56,378 nucleotides of DNA from Streptomyces huiliensis (lineage in GTDB: Bacteria > Actinomycetota > Actinomycetes > Streptomycetales > Streptomycetaceae). Location of the stretch: positions 1-56,378 of the forward strand of contig NZ_JAIQLH010000081.1 of the NCBI RefSeq assembly GCF_020037025.1, read 5' to 3'. A program made the translations under genes and the position numbers. The stretch's first letter is position 1. Each line of letters begins with the position of its first letter. The notes below the pieces were generated by a model, which ran no database searches, had not been told where the DNA came from, and saw only the letters and a list, made by a program, of their open reading frames with translations. Below are positions 9,667 through 18,637 of this stretch, in pieces.

Positions 9667-11277
9667 ATGGCCTCGCCCACCGACGACACCACCATCGAGC
9701 TGGACGGCCACAGCCTCTCGCTGCGGGCCGTACGGCGGGTCGCGACCCAGCCGGGCAAGCAGAGAATCGCCCTCGCGGCGGCCGCGGCCGAGCGCATGAC
9801 GGCGTCGCGGGAGGCCACGGAGCGGATCGTCGCCTCCGGCATCCCGATCTACGGGGTGACGACCGGCTTCGGCGACAGCAGCGGCCGTCAGGTCAGCGCC
9901 GACAAGGCCGGGGCGCTGCAACGGAACCTGCTCCGCTTCCTGCGGGTCGGCACCGGGGACATGGCACCCGACGAGGTCGTCCGCGCCACCATGCTGATCC
10001 GCGCCAACAGCGCCGCGCGGGGCAACTCCGGCATCCGCACGGCACCGGTGGAGCTGATCCTGTCGCTGCTGGAGAAGGACCTGCTGCCGCAGATACCGGA
10101 GCGCGGTTCGGTCGGCGCCAGCGGCGACCTCGCGCCGCTCGGCTACCTCGCCGCCGCGCTCACCGGCGAGGGCACCCTGCGCAGCCAGGGCCGGGCGCTC
10201 GACGCGGGCGAGGCCATCCGGGCCGGCGGCCTCGCGCCCGTCACCCTCAAGGCCAAGGAGGGGCTCGCGCTCGTCAACGGGACGTCCTTCATGGCCGCCT
10301 ACGCCGCCCTGGCGGTCGCCGAGGCGGCCGAGCTGGCGTGGGCCGCCGAGCTGTGCACCGCGCTGTCCACGGAGGTCCGGCGCAGCAGCCGCGACCAGTT
10401 CACCGCGTTCCCGCACGAGCACAAGCCGCACCCCGGCCAGCTCGCGAGTGCCGCGAACGTCCACCGGATGCTGGGCGACTCCCCCGCCGTGGTCGCCGAC
10501 ACCGACCTCGTGGGCCCCGGTTCGAGCGAGGAGCGCCGGTACGTCGAGCTGGAGCGCCGCATCCAGGACCCGTACTCGATCCGGTGCGCGCCGCACGTCG
10601 TCGGCGTGCTGCGGGACACGCTCGGCTGGGCCGAGGACTGGCTGACGACCGAGATCAACTCCTCGAACGACAACCCGCTCTTCGAGGCGGCCACCGACAC
10701 CGTCCACTACAGCGGCAACTTCTACGGCGGGCACGTCGCCCAGGCGGCGCAGGCGGTCTCCGCCGCCGTGGCCGGGGTCGCCGACCTGCTCGACCGCCAG
10801 CTGGCGATCCTGGTGGACGACAAGTTCAGCATCGGCCTCACGCCGAACCTGGTCGTCCCGGTCGGTCCCGACGACCCGGAGGCGGGGCTGCACCACGGGT
10901 TCAAGGGCGCGCAGATCGCCGCGTCCGCGCTGACCGCCGAGGCGCTGCACCTGACGATGCCCGTGAGCTCGTTCTCCCGCTCGACCGAGGCGCACAACCA
11001 GGACAAGGTCAGCATGGGCACCATCGCCGCGCGGCACGCGCACACGGTGGTCCGCCTGACGAGCCAGGTCACCGCCATCCACCTGCTCGCCCTGTGCCAG
11101 GCCGCGGACCTCACCGGGGTCGGGCGGCTGGGGAGCGCGACCCGGGCCGCGCACACGCTCGTCCGCGGGTACTCGCCGTTCCTCTCCGCCGACCGGCCGC
11201 TGGACGCCGACATCGAGACCGTCGCCGCCCTGCTGCGCGCGGGCGAGCTCCGCCGCGCGGTCGAGCGGCACGTCTGA
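9667..11277 (+). CDS. MIO-type aromatic amino acid ammonia-lyase, probably phenylalanine
   Basis: 536 residues with the complete lyase I signature. Ala151-Ser152-Gly153 in GSVGASGDLAPLGY cyclises to the MIO prosthetic group, Tyr62 in IYGVTTGFG is the catalytic tyrosine, and NGTSFM and the SSNDNPLF loop follow. The selectivity pair reads Phe91-Leu92 (LLRFLRVG), as in phenylalanine ammonia-lyases, rather than the His-Leu of tyrosine lyases. The likely product is trans-cinnamate plus ammonia; an aminomutase giving beta-phenylalanine cannot be ruled out, since the same fold does both. GAAGGGGA precedes the ATG. The next gene is a feruloyl-CoA-synthetase-like ligase that could use cinnamate. Frame upstream to 9430 is open but lacks lyase similarity. 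Confidence 0.9.
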   Translation: MASPTDDTTIELDGHSLSLRAVRRVATQPGKQRIALAAAAAERMTASREATERIVASGIPIYGVTTGFGDSSGRQVSADKAGALQRNLLRFLRVGTGDMAPDEVVRATMLIRANSAARGNSGIRTAPVELILSLLEKDLLPQIPERGSVGASGDLAPLGYLAAALTGEGTLRSQGRALDAGEAIRAGGLAPVTLKAKEGLALVNGTSFMAAYAALAVAEAAELAWAAELCTALSTEVRRSSRDQFTAFPHEHKPHPGQLASAANVHRMLGDSPAVVADTDLVGPGSSEERRYVELERRIQDPYSIRCAPHVVGVLRDTLGWAEDWLTTEINSSNDNPLFEAATDTVHYSGNFYGGHVAQAAQAVSAAVAGVADLLDRQLAILVDDKFSIGLTPNLVVPVGPDDPEAGLHHGFKGAQIAASALTAEALHLTMPVSSFSRSTEAHNQDKVSMGTIAARHAHTVVRLTSQVTAIHLLALCQAADLTGVGRLGSATRAAHTLVRGYSPFLSADRPLDADIETVAALLRAGELRRAVERHV

Positions 11278-11306
11278 CAGCCCCGCGAGACCGGGAGGGA
11301 ACCCCG

Positions 11307-13223
11307 ATGCCGCACCCGACCACGCGCCCCGCCCCGCACCCCGCCGCCCCGCCCCCCGCCGCCGGGGAGACCACCGCCGGAGAGACCACCGCCGGGGAGA
11401 CCGCGTCACCGCTGTTCGCGCCCGCCCGTACCGTCCGGCGGGACCGGCCGGACGGGACCGTGCTCCTCGCGTCGGCGCAGCCGCTGGGGGTGTACCCCGC
11501 CTCCGTGACCGACCACCTCCGCACCTGGGCCCAGGCCGGGCCCGACCGCCCGCTGGTCGCCGAGCGCGGGACCGGCGGCCGGTGGGAACACCGCACGTAC
11601 GGCGAGGTGCTGGCGGCGGCGGAGGCGATCGGGCAGGCGCTGCTCGACCGCGGGCTGTCCGCGCGGAGGCCGCTGATGGTCCTGTCCGGCAACTCCACCG
11701 GGCACCTGTTGATGACGCTCGGCGCGCTGAGCGCCGGGATCCCGGTGGCACCGGTCAGCGTCGCCTACTCCCTGCTGAGCCGGGACCACGCGCGGGTCCG
11801 GGCGATCGCGGAACTCCTGCGGCCGGGCGCGGTGTATGCGGAGGACGCCGGGCGGTTCGGTCCCGCGCTGGCGGCGGTGGGCGGCGAGGCCATCGTCGTG
11901 GCGGCGCGGGGCGGGCCGGCAGAGCACTCGCTGGACGCCCTGCTGCGTACGGTGCCGGGCCGCGTGTTCGAGGCGGCCCGTGCGGGCGTCACGAGCGCGA
12001 CGGTCGCGAAGGTCCTCTTCACGTCGGGCTCGACGGGAGCGCCGAAGGGCGTCGTCACCACGCACGGCATGCTGTGCGCCAACCAGCGGATGATGCGGCA
12101 GGTGTGGCCGTTCCTGGCCGGGGAGCGGCCGGTGCTGCTGGACTGGCTGCCGTGGAGCCACACCTTCGGCGGAAACCACAACGTGAACCTGGTGCTGGCC
12201 AACGGCGGCACCCTGTACCTCGACGACGGCCGCCCGACCCCGGAGCTGTTCGGGCGCACCCTGGCCAACCTGCGCGAGGTCTCCCCGACCCTGGCGTTCA
12301 ACGTCCCGGCCGGGTACGCGCGGCTCGTCCCCGCCCTGGAGCGCGACCGGGAGCTGGCGGAGCGGTTCTTCGCCCGGCTGCGGCTCGTCTTCAACGCGGC
12401 GGCGGCGCTGGCCCCGGCCCTGCGCGAACGCCTCCGGGCGCTGGGCCGCGAAGTGACCGGGCGGGACGTGCCGGTGACGGGTTCGTGGGGTGCCACCGAG
12501 ACCTCGCCGGCGTCCACCAGCGCGCACTTCCCGTTCACCGACCCGCGGTGCATCGGCGTCCCGCTGCCGGGTGTGGAGCTGAAGCTCGTACCGGCGGAGG
12601 GCGACGGCTACGAGGTCCGGGTGCGCGGGCCGCACGTGACGCCCGGCTACCTCGGCCGCCCGGATCTCGACGCGCGCGCCTTCGACGAGGAGGGCTACTA
12701 CCGGCCGGGGGACGCCGTCGCGTTCGCCGACCCCGGCGACGCGGACGCGGGGCTCGTGTTCCGGGGCCGGCTGACCGAGGACTTCAAGCTCTCCACCGGT
12801 ACGTTCGTGCACGTCGAAGCCGTGCGCGGAGCACTGCTGTCGGCCGCGCCGGTCCTCTCCGACGCGGTGGTCACCGGGGAGCACCGGGACGCGGTCTGCG
12901 CGCTGGCGTGGCTCGACCCGGCCGAGGCCGAGCGGGTGCTCGGCCGGCGGCCGGCCGCGGACGGCGAGGTGCTCTACTCCGACGCACTGGCGGCCCACCT
13001 CGGCGCGGCGCTGGAGCGACTCAACCGGGGTGCCGGGTCGGCGTCCCGGGTCCAGCGGCTGCTGGTGCTCGCCGACCCTCCCGACCTGGACGCGGGCGAG
13101 ATCACCGACAAGGGCTACGTCAACCAGCGCCGGGTACTGGCCGCCCGCGCGCCGCTGGTCGCCCGGCTGCACGCGGAACCCGCGCCGCGGCACGTCATCA
13201 CCCCGCGGTCCGGGCTCACTTGA
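11307..13223 (+). CDS. Feruloyl/cinnamoyl-CoA synthetase-like AMP ligase
   Basis: 638 residues of the ANL superfamily. The P-loop LFTSGSTGAPKG is at 237-248, WLPWSHTFGGNHN is the Fcs-type A4 region, and GEITDKGYVNQRRVL near the C-terminus matches the ending of feruloyl-CoA synthases, which are longer than most CoA ligases. It should activate a phenylpropenoic acid to its CoA thioester. Directly downstream of the ammonia-lyase (29-bp gap, GGGAGGGA site), it probably consumes cinnamate. Residues 19-33 contain three near-identical GETTA units encoded by 15-bp direct repeats. It overlaps the convergent PAS-LuxR gene by 8 bp. Confidence 0.88.
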   Translation: MPHPTTRPAPHPAAPPPAAGETTAGETTAGETASPLFAPARTVRRDRPDGTVLLASAQPLGVYPASVTDHLRTWAQAGPDRPLVAERGTGGRWEHRTYGEVLAAAEAIGQALLDRGLSARRPLMVLSGNSTGHLLMTLGALSAGIPVAPVSVAYSLLSRDHARVRAIAELLRPGAVYAEDAGRFGPALAAVGGEAIVVAARGGPAEHSLDALLRTVPGRVFEAARAGVTSATVAKVLFTSGSTGAPKGVVTTHGMLCANQRMMRQVWPFLAGERPVLLDWLPWSHTFGGNHNVNLVLANGGTLYLDDGRPTPELFGRTLANLREVSPTLAFNVPAGYARLVPALERDRELAERFFARLRLVFNAAAALAPALRERLRALGREVTGRDVPVTGSWGATETSPASTSAHFPFTDPRCIGVPLPGVELKLVPAEGDGYEVRVRGPHVTPGYLGRPDLDARAFDEEGYYRPGDAVAFADPGDADAGLVFRGRLTEDFKLSTGTFVHVEAVRGALLSAAPVLSDAVVTGEHRDAVCALAWLDPAEAERVLGRRPAADGEVLYSDALAAHLGAALERLNRGAGSASRVQRLLVLADPPDLDAGEITDKGYVNQRRVLAARAPLVARLHAEPAPRHVITPRSGLT

Positions 13224-13896
13224 CGAAGTCCTGCGCCACCTTGGGCGGCCAGGTACCGACCTTGAGCAGGCCCATGGAGTAGGCGCGGGAGACGAGTGCG
13301 GCCCGGTTGGGCACGCGGAGCTGCCGGAACAGGCTCTTCACGTGGTACTCGACCCCCTGCCGGCTCAAGTACAGGCGTGCGGCCAGGGGGACGGTGGAGA
13401 CACCGGCCGCGATGCCTTCGAGGATACGTGCGTCGATCTCGCTGAGGATCTTCTTGCGGGGCGTCGCCGCGGCGGGCTGCGCCGCCTCGCCGGCCGCCGC
13501 CAGCGTCAGCCAGACGGCCGAGATGTCGGGGGTCCCGCCGCGTACCGCCAGCGCCGTCAGGTCGGTCCGGAACGGGGTGCCGTCCGGTCCCACCGCGATG
13601 ACCTCGGTGCCGAACCGGTCGCGCCGGCCCTCGGTGAGCCCGGCGAACTGCCGCAGCAGGGGCTCCCGGCAGCCGGGGTGCACCAGGTCGGTGAAGGACC
13701 GGCCGACGAGGCGTGGGGCCGAGCCGCCGAACCGGCGGAAGAACTCCTCGTCCGCCTGCCGGAGGACGAGGCCCCGGTCGAGGCAGGCCGTGGCCGAGCC
13801 CGGCCGGTGGAGCGGGGGGTGCGCTTCGGCGTGCTGCGCCGCCGGTGTCGTGAGGAGGCCCTCGAGAGTGGGGGTGGGGGTCGCCAAGGAACTCAT
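13216..13896 (-). CDS. PAS-LuxR pathway regulator (PimM family)
   Basis: 226 residues: a PAS sensor domain (about 35-135, starting ACLDRGLVLRQADEEFFRRF) and a C-terminal LuxR helix-turn-helix (about 150-212) with LYLSRQGVEYHVKSLFRQL followed by VPNRAALVSRAYSMG, the hallmark of PimM, AmphRIV and PteF-type regulators. Those activate antibiotic biosynthesis, mostly of polyene macrolides. It converges on the Fcs-like gene with an 8-bp overlap and closes the cluster. The PimM-like box at 6214-6229 is a probable target, so it should activate the P450/TEII and aryl-ligase units. The GAAAGG site is unusually close to the ATG. Its use with an NRPS cluster is less usual. Confidence 0.93.
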   Translation of the reverse strand: MSSLATPTPTLEGLLTTPAAQHAEAHPPLHRPGSATACLDRGLVLRQADEEFFRRFGGSAPRLVGRSFTDLVHPGCREPLLRQFAGLTEGRRDRFGTEVIAVGPDGTPFRTDLTALAVRGGTPDISAVWLTLAAAGEAAQPAAATPRKKILSEIDARILEGIAAGVSTVPLAARLYLSRQGVEYHVKSLFRQLRVPNRAALVSRAYSMGLLKVGTWPPKVAQDFVK

Positions 13897-14620
13897 CGCC
13901 TTTCGGGCACGTGCGGTGACGAGGATGCGGTCGCCGATGGGTCCGCCGGCCTCGCGCCGCGCGGTGGACGGGCGGCGCGGGGGTGGCCCGGGACGCCGGT
14001 GTCGGACGTACGGATCAGGGCCCTCCGAGCGGCGGCCGGCGTGCGCCGGGGCGTACGGGGGCGTCCTGGTGGTTCGGGGGCGGGGTGGCGGGACGAGCGG
14101 GGTGCCCTACGCGGGCGGACGGCGTACGGGTACACCGGTGCCGGGAGGCCGACGGTGCCCGGTCATCTCGGCCGGCATGCCTCCGGCCGGCCGCCACCCT
14201 CCGCGGTGGTCCTGTGGGAAGGGCACTCCCCCGTGCGCATGGCTGCTCCTCGCCTCGGAGGCATCCGGTCGGTGCCTCCGTCTGATGCGGTGTCACTGAT
14301 CGTCAGTCTTCGCGAGCCGCCGGAACCCCGGCATCCGTCGTATGACTTGTCGTCGACCGGCCGATTCCGGACATCGGCCCGGGTTCCGGCCACGCTCGCC
14401 GGTCGGATCGCGGCGGCCTAAAGCAACCCACCGGCATACGCATCAGTCATTCGACGTGGATCGCCCGAGAAGGGACATCACCGGAGGCCGGCTGCCCGGC
14501 CTCCTTGACGGGCCCCCGCGCCGCCTCGTCCACCGGCACGCTCATGTGCGCGAGCGGGCCCCGCTCGCCTATCCTCGGCCGCCCGCCGACGAGTTCGGCG
14601 GCAGCCAAGGAGGAGGAGCC
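13897..14620. other. Intergenic region upstream of PAS-LuxR and NmrA-like genes
   Basis: 724 bp between divergent genes. Short frames occur on both strands but none has a ribosome site or recognisable protein. The part at 14270-14460 has locally lower GC and is the likeliest promoter zone. AAGGAGGAGGAG just before 14621 is the ribosome site of the next gene. Confidence 0.4.
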
Positions 14621-15541
14621 ATGACCGTTCTCGTGACCGGCGCGACGGGAAAGGTGGGCCGTGTCCTGGTCGACCGGCTGCTGGGGGCCGGCCGGCGCGT
14701 GCGGGCCCTGACCAGGAATCCGGAAGGAGCCCGGCTGCCCGCTGCCGTCGAGGTGGTGGCGGGCAGCCTCACCGATCTCACCGGAGTCGCCGCGGCGCTC
14801 GACGGGGTGGACGGCGTCCACTACATGTCCGGGATGCTCGACCCGCGGAGTGCGGTACGGCAGGCCCGCGCCTTCGTGGAGCTCGCCGCGGACGCGGGGG
14901 TCGGGCGCATCGTCGACCTCTCCGGCCTCGCCGTGACCGTGCGGCGGGCGGGCAGTTACGAGATGCTGCGCGACGTCGAGGAGGTCATCGAAGCCTCCGG
15001 CCTGCCGTGGACGCACGTGCGGCCGGGCGAGTTCGCCAGTAACAAGCTGGACCTGTGGGGTCCGTCGATCCGCGCGGAGAACACGGTGCGCAGCGCCTTC
15101 CCCGACGCGCTCGGCGTCCCCGTCCACGAGGCGGACATCGCCGAGGTGGCGGCCGCCGCGCTCCTGTCGGACGGCCACGCCGGGCGCGCGTACTCGCTGA
15201 GCGGGCCGCAGCGGCTCACACAGCGGGAGCAGGCCGCGGCGATCGCCCAGGGGCTGGGCAGGCCGCTGCGCTTCGAGACGGTGACGTACGGCCGGGCCCG
15301 CGCCGCGTACATCACGGCCGGGATGCCGTGGGACGTCGCCGAGTACCTGCTGGGCTACCAGGCCGAGTACGCGGAGGAGCCGCCCGAGGTCCGGCCCGAT
15401 GTCGAGCGGGTCCTGGGCAGGCCGGGCCGCACGCTGGCGCGGTGGGCCGCGGATCACGCGGCCGACCTCGCGGAGGCCCCCGCGCGGCGGGCGGCGGACC
15501 CGGCGGACCCGGCGGACCCAGCCGACGCTGTCACGGCCTGA
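14621..15541 (+). CDS. NmrA/SDR-a-type NAD(P)-binding protein
   Basis: 306 residues. The N-terminus MTVLVTGATGKVGRVLVDRL carries the GxxGxxG nucleotide motif of atypical SDRs. The catalytic YxxxK is absent at the usual place, as in NmrA-like and quinone-oxidoreductase-2-like proteins, which bind NAD(P) as sensors or reduce quinones. A tail of repeated DPADPA units (about 293-302) is encoded by GGCGGACCC repeats. AAGGAGGAGGAG gives a very strong ribosome site before the ATG. A bidirectional hairpin separates it from the convergent LAL gene. The function is uncertain. Confidence 0.75.
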   Translation: MTVLVTGATGKVGRVLVDRLLGAGRRVRALTRNPEGARLPAAVEVVAGSLTDLTGVAAALDGVDGVHYMSGMLDPRSAVRQARAFVELAADAGVGRIVDLSGLAVTVRRAGSYEMLRDVEEVIEASGLPWTHVRPGEFASNKLDLWGPSIRAENTVRSAFPDALGVPVHEADIAEVAAAALLSDGHAGRAYSLSGPQRLTQREQAAAIAQGLGRPLRFETVTYGRARAAYITAGMPWDVAEYLLGYQAEYAEEPPEVRPDVERVLGRPGRTLARWAADHAADLAEAPARRAADPADPADPADAVTA

Positions 15542-15548
15542 ACCGGAG

Positions 15549-15579
15549 GCGAAGTGCCGGGCTGTGTCCGGCACTTCGC
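15549..15579. terminator. Bidirectional terminator hairpin
   Basis: Perfect 12-bp arms (GCGAAGTGCCGG at 15549-15560, complement at 15568-15579) around a 7-nt loop, placed between the convergent NmrA-like and LAL genes. Confidence 0.8.
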
Positions 15580-15598
15580 GTCCACGGGGAGTACCCGC

Positions 15599-18325
15599 TC
15601 AGCCGAAGGACCGCCCGTACAGCTGCCCTCGGGAGGTGACGCCCAGTTTGGGGAAGACCTTGTAGAGGTGGTAGCCGACGGTCCGGGGGCTGACGAACAG
15701 CCGGGCCGCGATCTCGCTGTTGCTCAGGCCCTCGGCGGCCAGCCGCAGGACCTGGAGTTCCCTGGCGGTGAGGCCCTCGGCGGCCGGGGACGCGGGCGGG
15801 GCGGAGCGGGTGGTGCGGCCGCCGGCGGCGCGGAGTTCCGCGCGGGCCTGCTCGGCCCAGGGGGCGGCTCCGACGGCGGTGAGCTGCTCCTCGGCGCGCA
15901 GCAGGTGGTCGCGGGCGTGTTTGATCCGGCGGTTGCGGCGCAGCCATTCGCCGTACAGGAGGTGGCAGCGGCCGGTTTCGAAGGCGGAGGGGCCGGCTTG
16001 GTCGAGGGCGGCGAGGAAACGTTTCTCCGCCTCGTTCCCGGTCGCCACCAGGGCAAGGCAGCGGTGCTGGGCGGAGCGCAGGTGCGCGGGGAGGGGGACG
16101 TCGTCGAGGGCGGCGCGGGCGCGGGCGGTCTCGTCGGCCCTGACGCAGGCCTCGACGTAGTCCGGGAGGGCCAGTTGGCGCATCATGTAGTGACGGGCCG
16201 ACCCGCCGGTGGTACAGACCTCGGCCAGCAAGCGTACGGCGTCGTGGGGCCGGTGGTCGGCGAGCGCGTCGAGGGCCAGGGCCCAGTGGGCCAGCGCGAC
16301 GGCGGAGCGGACCCGGCGCGGGACGGTGACGTCGAGGGAGGCGGCGGCCAGTTCACGGCAGCGTTCGCCGTCCCCTTGGGCGGCGGCGATCCAGGCGAGC
16401 GTGGCGCGCAGGTGGCCGGCCGGGCCGGTCTGCCCGGTCGCCAGGGCGAGGTCGAGGCCCTCGGTGGCGTTCGCGCTCGCCGCGGGCCAGGCGCCGGTGA
16501 GGAGTTGGAGGGAGGCGAGGGGGGCGAGGGTCATCGGGAGGGTGCCGATCGCGCCGCCCTTGCGCAGGGTGTCGGCGGCGCTCTGGAGGGCTTCGAGGAC
16601 GGGTTCGGTGGAACCGAGGAGGTGGGGGAGGAAGACCGGGGGCCACGCCCAGGGCCGTGGGTGCGCGGGGCCCAGCCAGGCGACCGGGGTGTCGGCGCCG
16701 TCGCCCGGCCGGCCGCCGGGGGCGGCGGGTTCGGCGAGGGAACCGACGTGCCGCATGTGGTCGGCGAACCGGCGCGCGTCGCAGGCGGGGCGGTCGCCCG
16801 CGAGTCCGTCCAGGAGTTCGGCGATGCCGCCCAGCCGCTCGGGGAGGTCGGCGATCCACGCCGACCGCGCCGCCATCACCAGGGACTCCCCCGCCAGGTA
16901 CGGATCGGTGGTCCGGATCAGGCGGGCGCTCTCCAGCAGCATGGCGCAGGCGGCGGCGGGGTCGTCGGAGGCGTGGACGATGGCGCCCCGCACGCGGAGC
17001 ACCCCGGCGCGCAGCCGCGGGGTGCCGGCCAGGGGCTCGGCCTGTCCGAGCAGGGCCTCGGCCTGCTGGGGTTCGGCGGCCTGCCAGGCGCACTCGGCGG
17101 CGTCGGTGAGCAGCCGGGCGCGGGTGCCGGGGTCGGAGGCGAGCGCGGCGGCCCGGCGCAGGGCCTTGGCGGCGGTGGCGACGCCGCCGGTGCAGCGGGT
17201 GCGGTCGGCCAGCCGGGTCAGGAGGCCGGCGGAGTGGTCGTCGAAGCCGACGGCGGCGGCGGCCAGGTGCCAGGTGTGCCGGTCGTCCCCGGCGCCGGTG
17301 GCCGACGCCAGGGCCAGGTGCGCGGCCCGGCGTTCGTTGAGGGGGGCGCCCTGGTAGAGGGCGGAGCGGACGAGGGGGTGACTGAAGCGGATGTGGTGCT
17401 GGTCGAGGTGGAGCAGGCCGCGGGCGGCGGCGGCGCACAGTTCGTCCATGGCCCGGTCGGTGCGTTCGGCGGCGCGGAGGACGACCGCGAGGTCGCCGTT
17501 GTGTTCGGCGGCGGCGAGGAGGAGGGCGTTCCCGGGCTGGGCGAGGAGGTCGGCGGCCCGGTGGCGGAAGAGCTGCTGCAGGCGTTCAGTGAGCGGGAGT
17601 TCGTCGGGCAGGACGGCTTCGCCGCTGACCTGTCCGGGGCTGAGGGCGGCCGGGAGTTCCACCAGGGCCAGCGGGTTGCCGTTGGCCTCGTTCAGGACGC
17701 GTTCCCGGGTGGCCGCGGCGGCGGTGGGCAGCCGGCGGGCGAGCAGCGCCCGGGCGGCGTCGGGTTCCAGCGGGCCGACGCGGAGTTCGCGTACGCCGGG
17801 GGCGGGGAAGGCCGGGGATCCGCCGGTGGCCGCGTCGCGCACGGCGAAGATCACGGCGACGCCTTCGGCTCCGAGGCGGCGGGCGACGAACTGCAGGGCG
17901 TCGGAGGAGGGGGTGTCGAGCCATTGGGCGTCGTCGACGAGCAGGAGCAGGGGTCTGCTGCGGGAGGACTCCGAGAGCAGCGCGAGGGCGGCGAGGGCGA
18001 CGAGGAACCGGTCGGCGGGAGCGGTGTCCATGCCGAACGCGGAGCGGAGTGCGGCGGCTTGGGGGGCCGGGAGGTCCGCCTCTCCGGCGGTGAGGGGACG
18101 CAGGATCTGGTGGAGGGCGGCGTACGGTAACTCCGCCTCGCTCTCGACGCCGATCGCCCGCAGGACGCGTACGCCGCTGCCGGCCTGCTCGGCCGCGTGG
18201 TCCAGGAGAACGCTCTTGCCGATACCGGCGGGCCCGCGCAGCACCAGGCAGTCGCTGCGTCCTTCCCGGACCGCGGCGATGACGGCGGCCAGTTCGCTCT
18301 GTTCGCGTTCTCGTCCGACCAGCAT
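15599..18325 (-). CDS. LAL-family LuxR regulator with N-terminal AAA ATPase
   Basis: 908 residues, the size of LAL (large ATP-binding LuxR) regulators. Walker A GPAGIGKS is at 31-38, Walker B LLLLVDDAQWLD near 150-160, then a long helical TPR-like middle and a C-terminal LuxR helix-turn-helix (LTARELQVLRLAAEGLSNSE and on). LAL proteins bind ATP and activate secondary metabolite or sugar-use genes. No biosynthetic partner adjoins it; the NRPS cluster ends 1.7 kb away, so control of that cluster is possible but unproven. The ribosome site is weak (AGGA about 11 nt upstream of the ATG). Confidence 0.92.
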   Translation of the reverse strand: MLVGREREQSELAAVIAAVREGRSDCLVLRGPAGIGKSVLLDHAAEQAGSGVRVLRAIGVESEAELPYAALHQILRPLTAGEADLPAPQAAALRSAFGMDTAPADRFLVALAALALLSESSRSRPLLLLVDDAQWLDTPSSDALQFVARRLGAEGVAVIFAVRDAATGGSPAFPAPGVRELRVGPLEPDAARALLARRLPTAAAATRERVLNEANGNPLALVELPAALSPGQVSGEAVLPDELPLTERLQQLFRHRAADLLAQPGNALLLAAAEHNGDLAVVLRAAERTDRAMDELCAAAARGLLHLDQHHIRFSHPLVRSALYQGAPLNERRAAHLALASATGAGDDRHTWHLAAAAVGFDDHSAGLLTRLADRTRCTGGVATAAKALRRAAALASDPGTRARLLTDAAECAWQAAEPQQAEALLGQAEPLAGTPRLRAGVLRVRGAIVHASDDPAAACAMLLESARLIRTTDPYLAGESLVMAARSAWIADLPERLGGIAELLDGLAGDRPACDARRFADHMRHVGSLAEPAAPGGRPGDGADTPVAWLGPAHPRPWAWPPVFLPHLLGSTEPVLEALQSAADTLRKGGAIGTLPMTLAPLASLQLLTGAWPAASANATEGLDLALATGQTGPAGHLRATLAWIAAAQGDGERCRELAAASLDVTVPRRVRSAVALAHWALALDALADHRPHDAVRLLAEVCTTGGSARHYMMRQLALPDYVEACVRADETARARAALDDVPLPAHLRSAQHRCLALVATGNEAEKRFLAALDQAGPSAFETGRCHLLYGEWLRRNRRIKHARDHLLRAEEQLTAVGAAPWAEQARAELRAAGGRTTRSAPPASPAAEGLTARELQVLRLAAEGLSNSEIAARLFVSPRTVGYHLYKVFPKLGVTSRGQLYGRSFG

Positions 18326-18637
18326 GCGCGGGGAGGTCCTTTCCTGGGGATCCGTGCCATTGCTAGACGCATTCTCCGATCAATGGGTTTATCCGTCGTG
18401 TACGACTGGTGTGATCTGTATTACTTGGTCGCCAAGGACCGTCATGTCGCGGATGCTCCCCTCGCCTGGGAGGGGGCTCGGGCGTCCGGGGTAGGGACGG
18501 GAGCGGCACACCGCCTGAACTCGCCCGGTTGCAGGGCCGGTTCGCGCCCTTTGCTTGGCGGCCGGCGGCATCCTGACGTACCCGCGGTCGCCGGACGGGG
18601 CGGGGGGGGCGGCCCGCCCCGTGGCGGAGGACCGCGG
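18326..18637. promoter_or_regulatory. Leader/promoter region of the LAL gene
   Basis: 312 bp with a marked AT-richer patch at about 18357-18450. It holds an inverted repeat CCATTG (18357-18362) / CAATGG (18381-18386) and a minus-strand 18-codon frame (18445-18389) preceded by GGGGAG, with codons unlike the rest of the window (CTT, CAA, GTA, ATA, ACA). This is probably a regulatory leader rather than a gene. Confidence 0.35.

Noticed and set aside
9667..11277. Histidine ammonia-lyase of primary metabolism (hutH)
   Set aside because: The selectivity pair is Phe-Leu, and its neighbours are a CoA ligase and NRPS-type genes rather than histidine-use genes.
15554..18130. An open frame of about 858 codons on the plus strand opposite the LAL gene
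   Set aside because: It is Gly/Glu/Val-rich low-complexity sequence without domain motifs or a ribosome site, the usual antisense shadow of a GC-rich gene.
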